Assembly: GCA_036874045.1 (NCBI GenBank)
Contig: JAZBRI010000004.1
Span: 1,674,001 to 1,738,000 of the forward strand
Length of the DNA: 64,000 nt
Source: Cymodocea nodosa
Taxonomy: Eukaryota > Streptophyta > Magnoliopsida > Alismatales > Cymodoceaceae
Reading direction: 5' to 3'
Shown: piece by piece, positions 36,483 to 47,039 of the stretch
Layout of the letters: every line of letters starts with the position of its first letter
Numbering within the stretch: position 1 is the first letter of the stretch
Notes under the pieces: model-generated
The model's input: only the letters and a program-made list of their open reading frames with translations
Told to the model about the DNA's origin: nothing
The model's database searches: none
Position numbers and translations under genes: made by a program

Positions 36483-38564
36483 ACTTGTTTGATTTGTCTT
36501 TATACATATATTAATAAATTCTTTTAGGGTAAACAAATAACTTTTCACACAAATTAGATATTAAATTCAATTTGTATTTTACTGTAAGTGCACAATGTCT
36601 ATTGCATTTGTGTGCAAGTATAGGTCAATCCCATAAAGATTGAGTAAGAATTGTGTACTATTTTGATTTTTATACTAGAGTTTATATGTGTTCAATTAAG
36701 CTCTCTATTGATTTACAGTTAACTCAACAGACTTAGTTTGTGGAATTACAGCTAACACAACAAACTATCCTCGTGGACTTAAGTTAACTCCATGAGCCTA
36801 CCTAGTAGCTTCCAGTTAAATACTACTATTCACAAAGGAATTCGGCTATCCATTGGGTGGTTCCATAGAATGTAAATAACATCAATTAAGCTTTTTAATG
36901 TTAGTTAATTTGAGATTTATCATTAATCAACACTAAAATTCAAATATTTCAAATAATAACCATTAAGATATTTTTGTATTCTGTATGAATCAATTTTAGT
37001 AATCTATAAAACTATTTTCTATTTTCTGAATCAAATAAATATGAAACATTGATAATATTGACAATGATAACATTAATCACGATACAATACAACACATAAA
37101 TACTAAATGTAAACATAGATAATTAGTTTTTTTGGTATTTTTATTTTGATATGTTCCTGAAGATGAATAAAATGTGAAATATAAAAATTCTTTATCGATA
37201 GTAAGAACTTCTGTTACTATATGCGACGCGATTATACCATTAAAAACTTAATCACTTACAATCTTACCTCTTCTCCTTATAGAATCGTGAACTAAGTCTT
37301 ATAAATTAATCTCCTCTTTAGTATATTGACATCAATCTAAAACCAAGATTAGAAGCTTTACGATCTCCTAAGATATAAGTCAATGCTTGGTGAAAATGAC
37401 TTCCCTTCCTACAACGCGATCACTCCTCACAGTGATTGCCAATTACTATGTTTGGCTCAAAATCGACCTGACATCCGGAAAGTATCCTCATAGACCTTCG
37501 ATGGTTGGTGATTTTGGTGATGTTGTGGAGCTTCAGGGAACTTTCAACACCTCCTACAATTAGCATGATCCTCCACCTTCATACACACACCTCGTCTTTC
37601 TCCTCTTCTTTTATATTTCTTTCAATAGTAACTACTTCTATCTAAATGATTAGTTGGATTTCCTTCATTCATATCAACGATGGTGATTTTTTCTTCATTT
37701 CACAAGTTAATTCCTACGTGATATGTGCAATCGTAGTTTTCCTTCAAATTTCCTGTTTCTACAACTACTCATAGTGGCATGTTAGAAAATAACTAGTTCG
37801 TGGAGTTAGTGTAACTCAACGGACTTACTTTGTTGACTTAACTATAAAATACGTGTAATAAAGAATAACTTATAAGCTTATAACACTAACGTAATGTGTT
37901 ACCTTAGTGTATATAGTTATGCTAACTTAATGAGTTAAACATGTGCAGCTCACATGATATAGTAAAACATTTAAATTCAACACGTGTGTAATTCTAACTT
38001 ACGAATAAAAAGATATTTCAATAGTTACAAACTATAAGTATCTTATGCTTATATGCATTTCGAATAGTTAGCATCTAACCTTCTGAAAGATAACTTAAGT
38101 CAAATTTTCAAATCACAACACATGTCCTCAGTAATTTTTATGATAAAAAGGGTATTTCGAATACTTGCAAACCTAACTATCCAATGCTTAGACACATTTC
38201 GGATAGTTAGCATTTAACTTATTAAAAATCTACTTAAGTCATTTATTAAGGTAAAAACACGTGTCTTTTATAAAATAATAAAGTATTTTTTAAACGTTCA
38301 AAACATAACTGTTTGGTACATGAAATGTAACTCTCTGAAATAACAAGCATTTTGGATACTTAGGAATTACAAAGACTATAACTCACCAACAATTCAAAAA
38401 TATACTTAATTAACACTAATTCCCTAAAATTATGCAGATTCTTTCATTAAGATATATAATCGTGTAATTATAATATAATGACTTAATTCTCATATGATAA
38501 GCTAAATATTATACAATTAACCATTATTTAATAGTTAATATTATGCACTTTTTCATTCTAAACA
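36483..38564 (-). mobile_element. Athila-like Ty3/gypsy 3' LTR, minus strand
   Basis: About 2.08 kb. On the minus strand it begins TGTTTAGAATGAAAAAGTGC directly after a polypurine tract ATGGGGGAAG (complement 38565-38574). It is the inverted partner of 41344 to about 43490, matching along its length. It contains hairpin words (GTTAACTCAAC), TCGGATAGTTA repeats, an ACACGTGT at 38249 region, and a short antisense open frame at 37396-37563. The outer end is uncertain by tens of bases. Confidence 0.75.
37396..37563 (+). CDS. Short open frame within gypsy LTR, antisense to the element
   Basis: Fifty-five codons from ATG to TAG: MTSLPTTRSLLTVIANYYVW, then LKIDLTSGKYPHRPSMVGDF. The inverted LTR carries the same reading (42311-42592, MASLLATRSLLTMVV..., WLGIDPTSGKYPHRPPMVGD). 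The frame is kept although the DNA has diverged, which hints at real coding or at a captured gene piece. I do not recognise the family. Confidence 0.3.
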   Translation: MTSLPTTRSLLTVIANYYVWLKIDLTSGKYPHRPSMVGDFGDVVELQGTFNTSYN

Positions 38565-40479
38565 CTTCCCCCATACTTAACTTTTGCTAGTCCCTTAGCA
38601 AACTCATATGATTTAATTAACAAGTCTTTCTAAAGTGTTAAAACTATTTCTTTCCTTCATAAATCAATATTCATTATGAGAAATATTTCTTCATTTAATA
38701 TCTTCAGAATACTAATATTAGATTAATATAAAATATTCTGTATAATTCAGTAATCCAATTTAACATTGTTTTTCCTCTCCCAACCTGCAAATATATTTCA
38801 AACATATGTAAATTACATACAAAATATACTAGCATCACATAGGTGGTAATTATATTATCAATTTTTTTCTTTTCAAACATTTGTTATCCTAAATTTTCCA
38901 ATATGATTTCCAAAATAAATTTCAACTACATACGAATCAAAACACAATTCAACTCAATATGGTTAAAACAAGAAGAATAATGAATTGTATCTCAAATAAA
39001 CAACTTCAAAAGTCTAAGTCTAGATTCATACTTCAGTAATCATAAATAACAGAGAATATACTCAATTAAAAAATATCTGTATTTTCACAAAACACTTTTA
39101 TCTTTTCAGAACAATATATGCATATTTTTACTTTAAAAGTTAATTTGAAAAACTTGAATCATACAAGAACTTTCTAGTGTACCCATGTATCGAGCTTTCA
39201 GTCAACAATCCTAGATTTGATTAGGATCTTAGGTTGCTAGATTTAAAGAGTCATTTTTTAGGTAAAAAATCCTTATATACCTATCTACTCAAGTACAAAA
39301 GGCTCATGATCAAACAACTCAATAAACTCTCAAAATTTTCTCTTTTTTTTCTTTTCAACATAGTACATATACGTATTTCATTAATACAGATGTAATAAAA
39401 CACAAACCTCATATAATCCCGCTTCTACAATCTCTTGAAAAATATGAATCCATATCAATAAGCTCATACTTTTTCTATAGTTTAATAAGATTTACACAAA
39501 TTATTCTACAAGTTTAATCAATCAAATTAAATATATCCTTGATCATATGTATTTCATTTAATCCAAAAATCAACATTTCAGCTCTTTTAAGATTTTAGAT
39601 AATTTCCTGAGTTTCAGTTAAGCATTCTGATTTCTTTTTAAAATCGTGAAACTGTTAAATTCATAAAATTTAATAAAAACAAAAGATATTATATCTAGAT
39701 TTGTATTAATAGTAAAAGTTTGTAGCATCTTATATAAGATTCTAAATATAACATTCAAGCAGTTACAGTTCTCAAAAAAAAAAAAAAATTTTACATTTTC
39801 AACTATCGAAAGGTTTCATATAGTTTTTAGATAGTTATAGGAAATTTCAAAAAGTTACAACAAAATTCATAAAAGATTTCAGTTTTCATAGAAATTTATA
39901 GCATAATCTTAATTCCTCTAATTAACAAGATTACTTGGATTTTAATCTAATTACCTCCCCCTCATACCTACATTTTGCATTATCCTCAATGTAAAAGATT
40001 TACAATAAATACAGTAAATGTTAGTAGGCATAAATATTGTTTCATTGACTTAGCACCTAACTCAACGAACTTAATTCATTGAGTTAATGAATAACTCCAT
40101 GAACTGTGCTTGAATGTAAATTCAAGATAAGTAATCAATCACATACCTTGTTCTTTTGTATCTCCATTAATATCTTTCGACTTTTGATTCTAACAAACTT
40201 TTCATTCTCAAATAAAAGTAAAATACATAACAAAATAACAACTAACAACAAAACATAAATTATTAAATCAGTGCCTTGTGTGGAACCTAGGCTCTTATGC
40301 CTTTGGTGGCTCACAAGCAAGCCAGTTGGTTTCTCAAAACAGATACCAACAAACTAAATTGATATTTTGTTTTTATTTTCTTTTTCTTGTAAGATAAATA
40401 AAACATAAACTAAAGTTTTTTTTAAAAAAAAAAAAATAAATGTAGAATACACACAACATTAAAAATACAAAATCACAAC
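38565..40479 (-). mobile_element. Gypsy internal 3' region with polypurine tracts
   Basis: Noncoding, AT-rich. On the minus strand, 39935-39995 reads TTGAGGATAATGCAAAATGT followed by AGGTATGAGGGGGAGG, the signal that follows pol in Athila-type elements, and 38565-38600 reads GGGACTAGCAAAAGTTAAGT then ATGGGGGAAG next to the LTR. No RT or integrase motif occurs between them or upstream to gag. Confidence 0.65.
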
Positions 40480-41343
40480 CTAAGAACATGATTGAAAAGT
40501 AGTGACAAATGGAATAAACGTGTCAGTCCAAGCAAAACCTTTAGATATAATTCTTCTTGTCATTAATTTTGTTTTAATGCAGTCTACTTTTCTTTTTAAC
40601 TTGTAAACTTGTAGTATGTTATTAACACTAAATACAAGTGTATTACCATTAATGAATTGAAATGCAAAAAATGATCCTTTTTTGTTCCAATATAATGTAG
40701 TTGTTTCTATTTCTATATATATTTCAATATATTCCTCTTTCCACTTCCATTCATTCAGATCTTTCATAATCCATATTTGAAATTTCATCAATTCATCCCA
40801 CCATCTTACTAGACATAAAGTAGGATCATCATATTCATTATACCACACTTCTAATTGAATTTTATCATGTTCTATAGATGGTGGTTCAGCTATATCATTA
40901 GGTATAGGTAATATTTCTATAAAGTCAACATTATAACTATCTATGATTACTATATATAAATTAGATTTAAATGCAACTGATATATCCATGACTAGATATA
41001 TATATCCATCAAGTATGACATATATATTGTTAACTAATTCTTTCTCTCTTAGATATATCATAATATTTTCATTTCAAGATATATTTAGAAAATTTTACAC
41101 ACTTAAACATAACTCTTCATCCTAATTTCCAATTGGTCTCCAATAATACAATCTTTTAGGAATAGTCGAATTTTTATCAGAAAATGTTAAAGCTAACCCA
41201 CAATTTTCAGTTGGTACTTCAAATCTATTAGGTCTTCCTATATTTCATTCTTCGCTAGTAATAAGATTTCTAATCAAAATATCAGGTAACATAATAGCAT
41301 ACCTTGGTTTGGTTCTATAAATAATCAATCCTTCATTTATCCT
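40480..41343 (-). pseudogene. F-box protein gene, C-terminal part (inside gypsy element)
   Basis: The open frame 40480-41061 (193 codons) has ILPIPNDIAEPPSIEHDKIQ, LEVWYNEYDDPTLCLVRWWD, FQIWIMKDLNEWKWKEEYIE and FFAFQFINGNTLVFSVNN. This resembles the F-box associated region of plant F-box proteins, where xxVWxLxDyxxxEW is followed by a short strand-rich tail. Upstream frames to 41343 continue in the same style (NRFEVPTENCGLALTFSDKN) with two stops. It is separated from its F-box (43513-43820) by an inverted LTR. Family assignment of this half alone is moderate; the pairing with a clear F-box supports it. Confidence 0.55.
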
Positions 41344-43490
41344 TGTTTAAAATGAAAAAGTGCATATTATTAATAGTTAAATGATGGTTAATTGCATAAT
41401 ATTTAGCTTATCATATGAGAATTAAGCCATTATGTTATAATTGCACTGTTATATGCTTTAATTGAAGAATCTACTTAATTTTGGGGAATTAATGTTAATT
41501 TAGTACATTTATGAACTGTCGGTAAGTTGCAGGCTGTGAAATTCTTAAGTATCCGAATTTTCTGATATTTCAGACAGTTATGTTTAACATACCGAACAAA
41601 TTCAGATAGTTATGTTTAACAGACCGAATATGTATCGGATAGTTATGTTTAAATTGCCAAGTAGTTATGTTTTGAGAGAATAATTTATTATTTCCTGAAG
41701 TACGCATGTCGAAACTAGAATAAATGACTTAAGTGAACTTTCAGTGAGTTATCTATAACTATCCGAAATTACAGTTGAGCATCGGATAGTTATCCCTGTA
41801 ACTCTCCGAAATCTCTTTTTATTTATAAAATAGTTGAGGACACGTGTCATGTTCTAGGAAAGTGACTTAAGTGAACTTTCGGTGAGTTAGCTGTAACTAT
41901 CCGAAATGCATCTAAGCATCGGATAGTTATACTTGTAACTCTCCGAAATGTTATTTTATGATTAAAACTGCTGCTGACATGTGTCGAGATCTAGTAGATT
42001 TACTTAAGTTATGTATCAGTGAGTTATCTGTAACTATTTGAAATGCATCTGAGCATCGGATAGTTAAGTTTATAAGTATCTGAAATACACCTGGGCATCG
42101 GATAGTTAAATTTATGCACGTGTTTTATAGTTAAATCAACGAAGAAAGTCTGTTGAGTTATTTGTAACTCCACGGACTATATATTGTCTAATATGCCACT
42201 ATAGCAGTTGCAGAAACAGGACAGTTGGAAGGAAAAACCATGTTTGCACGTATCGCACAAGAGAAGGAAGCATCGCCATTGATATGAATGAAGGAAATCC
42301 AACCGATCATTCAAGTAGAAGCAGTTACTACTGAAGAAATATAAAAGAAAAAAAGAAAAAAAGAAGAGGGATGATCGATGTGTGATCGATGGACGGATAG
42401 TGTGTGCAGAGGAGGATGAGCATCGCAATTCTCTAAAGTACCACACCAACCATCACCACCATCATCACCACCATAATCACCAACCATCGGAGGTCTGTGA
42501 GGATACTTGCCTGATGTCGGGTCGATTCCGAGCCAAACACAATGCCTGACAACCATTGTGAGAAGTGATCGCGTCGCGAGAAGAGAAGCCATTTTCACCA
42601 AGCGCCAACTCATATTTCAAGAGATTGTAAAGCTTTTAGCCTTAACTTCGAGTTGATGCCTGTATGCTATAGAGGAGATCATCTTGCAATTCTAGACTCG
42701 CAATTCTATAGGGAGAGGAGACAGAATTGTAAGTGGTTTAATTTTCAGTGGTGTAATCACATTGCAAGTAGTGTCGGAAGTAATTACTGTCAAGTGATAT
42801 TACTTTACATTTCACCTTTCGCCCATTTCCATGTTCACATCAAAACAAAAATACCAAAAACAATTTATCTTTGTTTGTATATTGTATTTGAGTGTTGTAT
42901 TGTTTGTGTTGTATCGTGATTAATGTTATCTGTATCAGTTTTGTGATTATTTTATGTTAGTTTTAATTTTACAGTTTACTGAAATTGGTTCGTACGAAAG
43001 ACTTAAAGATTTTAATGGTTACTGTTTGAATCATCTGAATGTTAGTATTGCTTAATGATAAATCCAATGTTTACTAGCATTAAAATGCTTAATTGATGTT
43101 ATTTACAATCTGTGGAATCGCCCAATAGTTAGCTGAATTCCTCTGTATATAGCAATATTATAAAGAAGAGACAGGCTCGTGGAGTTAACTTAAGTCCACG
43201 AGGATAGTCCATTGAGTTAGCCATAACTCAACGAACTTTGTCCGTTGAGTTAACTATAACTCAACGGAGTACTTATTGAATATAAATTTGAATTGTTAAC
43301 AATCAAACAGTTCTTAAATTCGTCAGCAATTCCCTGTGGGATCGACCTGTGCTTGCACACTAATACAATAGACACTATGCACTTGCAGTTAAAGTACAAA
43401 TTGGAATTAATATCTAAATTGTATTAAAGGTTGTTTGTTTACTTCTAAAAGAAAGAATAGTTATAAAGATAAATTAACTAAGTAAAAACA
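41344..43490 (+). mobile_element. Athila-like gypsy LTR, plus strand, inserted in F-box sequence
   Basis: About 2.15 kb, beginning TGTTTAAAATGAAAAAGTGC. It is the reverse complement of 36483-38564. It carries about three 138-bp tandem units (41725-41862, 41863-41999, 42000-42120) with TAACTATCCGAAAT...CATCGGATAGTTA palindromes and CACGTG cores, an ACC/ATC microsatellite near 42440-42490, and a 3' end with hairpin words. No primer-binding site or gag follows, so it may be a solo LTR. Its right end and target duplication are not clear. Confidence 0.7.
42311..42592 (-). CDS. Open frame within gypsy LTR, antisense to the LTR
   Basis: Ninety-three codons from an ATG: MASLLATRSLLTMVVRHCVW, then LGIDPTSGKYPHRPPMVGDY, a Gly/Asp-rich stretch and a low-complexity hydrophobic end. 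The first 50 residues align with the frame at 37396-37563 in the other LTR. The N-terminus is short, hydroxylated and basic, like an organelle-targeting sequence, but this is inference. Not recognised. Confidence 0.3.
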   Translation of the reverse strand: MASLLATRSLLTMVVRHCVWLGIDPTSGKYPHRPPMVGDYGGDDGGDGWCGTLENCDAHPPLHTLSVHRSHIDHPSSFFLFFFYISSVVTAST

Positions 43491-43512
43491 GAAGTAACAA
43501 ATCTAAGTTTTT

Positions 43513-43820
43513 CTAGTGTAGTGCTGGGAAAACCCAAACAATCCCCATAATATGATCTATTCCTTTTAATATATTAGTTGGAATTCCAGTATTTTCTTTC
43601 ATGTTCAGATATTCATAACTGATTGAACTACGATTAAATGACTTCCATAAAAATCCATCTCTAATATTCGTCATCTTTTTAGCTTGTAGTCTATGAAAAT
43701 ATTTTTCTCTAATACATTCTTTAATTTGTCTTGATACACAACACAATTTGCATAGATCTTTAGCAATAAATTACTCAATACTTCCCTCAGTGTATCTAGT
43801 GGTAATTTCATCAATTCCAT
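43513..43820 (-). pseudogene. F-box protein gene, N-terminal F-box part (frameshifted)
   Basis: From the ATG at 43820, one frame gives MELMKLPLDTLREVLSNLLL and a second, after a shift near 43755, gives DLCKLCCVSRQIKECIREKY. Together they form a typical F-box (LPxDxLxEILSxLxxKxLxxxxCVS.xxxxxI), the Skp1-binding motif of SCF ubiquitin ligase subunits. The frame runs on to a stop at 43513. It lies immediately downstream of gag in the element orientation and the rest of the gene is at 40480-41343, beyond the inserted LTR. Decayed by frameshift and insertion. Confidence 0.65.
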
Positions 43821-44039
43821 ATGTTGTGATTCTGTATAACATAAACAAAATTTAAATAGAGATAAAATTAACATAGCTACTTACATACCTCTACGGAGTT
43901 AGGTCATAACTCAATGGACTAAGTTCGTTGAGTTAAGTAATAATACTACTAACTATAATTAAACTTTCATTTTTTTATGTTTTTTTTTCTATATTTTTTC
44001 TACTTACTATATTATACATAGTTGCTAATAATTGTGCTA

Positions 44040-45360
44040 CTTCATTCAACTTCCCTCCCTAAGGAGGTATCAATTTCATTAACAGTTCTATTCACAAGAT
44101 TTGGTACTTCTTGAATTGACAGTCCTCTAATTGGTCTAACTTTTATTGAATCCTTCTATCTAGGAGGTATATTTCTATTCATATTTTGATTTGCAGTACT
44201 TCCAAATACATGATCTAGATGATTGTTTAATTGTTGAATTATCTTTTCTAATTTCTCTATTCTAAATCCTTATTCAATTAATACTTCATAACTTATATTT
44301 TTGTCATTTATATTTTCTCCTCCTTGGAAATTGTTATTTCTTCAAGATAAATTTGAGTAATTTCTCCAATTAGGATTATAAGAATTTCCAAAATTACCTT
44401 TCTGATTTCTAGCATAAATAATATCTAAGTCATTAATATTTGCATTCTTTTCTACTAGTTTTTGATTTAATGATAACTCCTCTATTTTCTTTGTTAACTT
44501 AGTTAATTTAACTTCAAGCATAGTGCTTGAATCTATTTCATGCATTCCCCTTGGCAATATTTTTTTATCTGTAATAGTTTCAATCGAGTTTTTCTACTAA
44601 GTAGTTCTTTTTGCAAAGTTTTCTAAGTATGCACATGCTTCTTCACTACACAGTTTTAAAAATCTATTCTAACAAGTAAATTCTAATAAAGATTTAGTTG
44701 AAACATCTATGCCTTCATAAATTATACCTATTAATTGTACTTTACTCATTGCATGATGTGGACATTGAGTCAGTAAATCTTTAAATCGTTCAAACTATTT
44801 TTAGAATGATTCTCTCTATTTTTGGCTACACATTAATATTTTCTTTTTCTTTTTAATCGTTTAATGTGTTAATGTGTTGGATAATATTTTTCTAGAAAAA
44901 TAAAGCAAAATTCAATCCATGTAAAAATTGAATGAGGTGATAGAGTATAACCATCTTTTAACAGTATCTTTTAAAACAAAAGGAATATATCTAAGTTTAA
45001 TAGCATTAATACTCATGTTCGACATTTTCATCATTTGACAAACTTCATTAAATTCTCTAAGGAAATAATAGGCATTTTCTCTTTCTAATCCATGAAAGTG
45101 TGGCAATTGACTAATATAATTAGATTTTAGTTCAAACCTATTTCTCTCAAGTTTGACAATCAAATATATGAAGGTTTATCAACTAATTCAGGATACAGAA
45201 TTTTCCTTAATGGTTTTTCTATTGGAGCAACCATATCTTCGTTCTTCTTTAAAGAAAGGTTAGCTACACCCTTAAGGATTTCGTTAAAGTCCAATTCAGA
45301 AAATGTTTCAGTATACCTCTGTATTGAATAATCCTATGTAGGTGTTCTTACTAATCATTT
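44040..45360 (-). pseudogene. Ty3/gypsy gag (Athila/Tat-like), decayed
   Basis: Minus-strand pieces in order: PIEKPLRKILYPELVDKPSY (about 45180-45240), FELKSNYISQLPHFHGLERE and NAYYFLREFNEVCQMMKMSN with LKDTVKRWLYSI (44912-45163), then YNPNWRNYSNLS (44342-44557) and EKLEKIIQQLNNHLDHVFG. This order and the HGLE..F.REF..VC and YNPGWRNHPN-type motifs are those of plant gypsy gag. Several stops and shifts. No protease, RT, RNase H or integrase follows; F-box sequence does. Confidence 0.75.
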
Positions 45361-47029
45361 AGTGCTAGGAAAACGAGTCTATGTGCTCATAAACTCTTAC
45401 CATAAAGTAAAATGCAGAAGATTAATTACATACCAGTCTAAAGCCTTATTTTCAATAAATAGTTGTTGACGGATGAAGTTGAATCAACTGCTTCTCCTTC
45501 CAGTTCCCTAACGAATTCTCTTTCCTCTTCTCTATTGTTGGTAACCAATAAATAACATTATTTTCTATATTTATAATGCACGTCCATAATGTAAATAAAT
45601 CTCGTTGCAAGAACATGTCTTGTAATGTGCGATATGGTCCCTATTTTTATGGATATGTATTCCACTTCTAATTTTTAAATTTCAGTAACCACTAAACCCA
45701 TGAAGTCTAGTTCATGGAGAAAAGAATAACCATTAAGCTAACTCTATGGACTAAGTTTGTTGAGTTACAGATAACTCAACGAAGTAACCTCAATTATTGC
45801 TCTTAACTTAACGAACTAACCTCATTGAGTTATAGCTAACTCAACAAACTAGCTTCGTCTTCTATTTGCTAACTCCACGGACTAACTATGTTGAGTTACA
45901 AATAACTCAACAAAGTGATCTTATATTTTATTATTGACTTTGTGGAGTTAACTCCACGAACTAACTTCATTGAGTTAAAACTTAGCAAATTTTCCTAAAA
46001 AATCTTACTTCTCATCTTAACTTCTATATTTTTTTTCCTGCATATTATCAACTTAAATAAAGTTAAATACATTATATTAATGCAGTGTTCTAATTTAAAC
46101 TCAATTAAATCGGAACATTATATGCATATTTAACTTACAATTCCTTTTTTGTTATGTAGAAATTAAATTTCACTTTTCGGTATGCAAATATATCCAGTTA
46201 TTTTGCACTTAACCACATCATTTATAAAATTTTAAAACTTATCCTTCAAAACTTTAAATAGATCTTCAATACAGTTCTCAATTACATCATTCATTCACAA
46301 TCACACAATTTCAGAAACATATTGATGTTCAACCATTAATATATATATATATCGTTTACAGTACATTCAGTTAGATATTTATTTTTTAGTACAAGTAGAT
46401 GAATAATATAATTAATCTCTATTTCTTAATTCATCTACTTCCTTCTAGAGTTTTTTTAATTGTTGTTCCAATTGATTTATACGTTCTACAACTCCTGTAA
46501 AGTCTCTAGAATGTCCAGCACTTTTAGTAGCGGCATAAGTTCTGAATTCCTTTATTGAAATGGCTCTAGATCTCATCCTTTTAGATGTCCATTTCATGAA
46601 GTCAATTTCTTCCACCATCAGTAGTGGAATTAGATATCCATAAAATAATTTCTTCTTTACTGCTCTCAACTTGGAGATAAATACTTTGTACCAATTTTTA
46701 CAACTGTTTTGTTGAGTTATGTGATAACTCCATGGACTCAATTTGGTCATGTAGTTCAGTAAAATAAACATAATAAAACGAGTTATGTAAATGTAACACG
46801 TACTATATAGGTGTAAACAACATTTAATAATATTTTTAGGAGATATTTTTCAATAATTTCAAAATAATACTTAGTTAACGTTAATTCCTTTTAATTATAC
46901 ATATATTTCAATTAAGCCTTAGATTTCTGCAATTGTAACATAATAACCTAATTCTTATTTGCACCCATATAACATGTCCTTAATTGTTAATTTAAGTTTT
47001 AAGAATTATGTACTTTTTCACTCTAAATA
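45361..47029 (-). mobile_element. Gypsy 5' leader and incomplete 5' LTR
   Basis: The outer 170 bp (46860-47029) match the inner end of the LTR at 38395-38564 (GTTAATTCC, AATTATGCACTTTTTCA-type words), ending in TCTAAATA, so this is the outer start of a minus-strand 5' LTR. The rest of a 2-kb LTR is not collinear. 45740-45990 holds a dense set of GTTGAGTTA/TAACTCAAC hairpins. 46445-46771 has a minus-strand frame (LFYGYLIPLLMVEEIDFMKW) like the plant-transposon domain of some gypsy elements. Confidence 0.5.
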
Positions 47030-47039
47030 AGCGGTACAA

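Noticed and set aside
36483-43490. Mutator-like element with 2-kb terminal inverted repeats
   Set aside because: Polypurine tract next to 38564, gag upstream and a third same-orientation LTR end at 47029 fit LTRs better, and F-box sequence continues outside the right arm.
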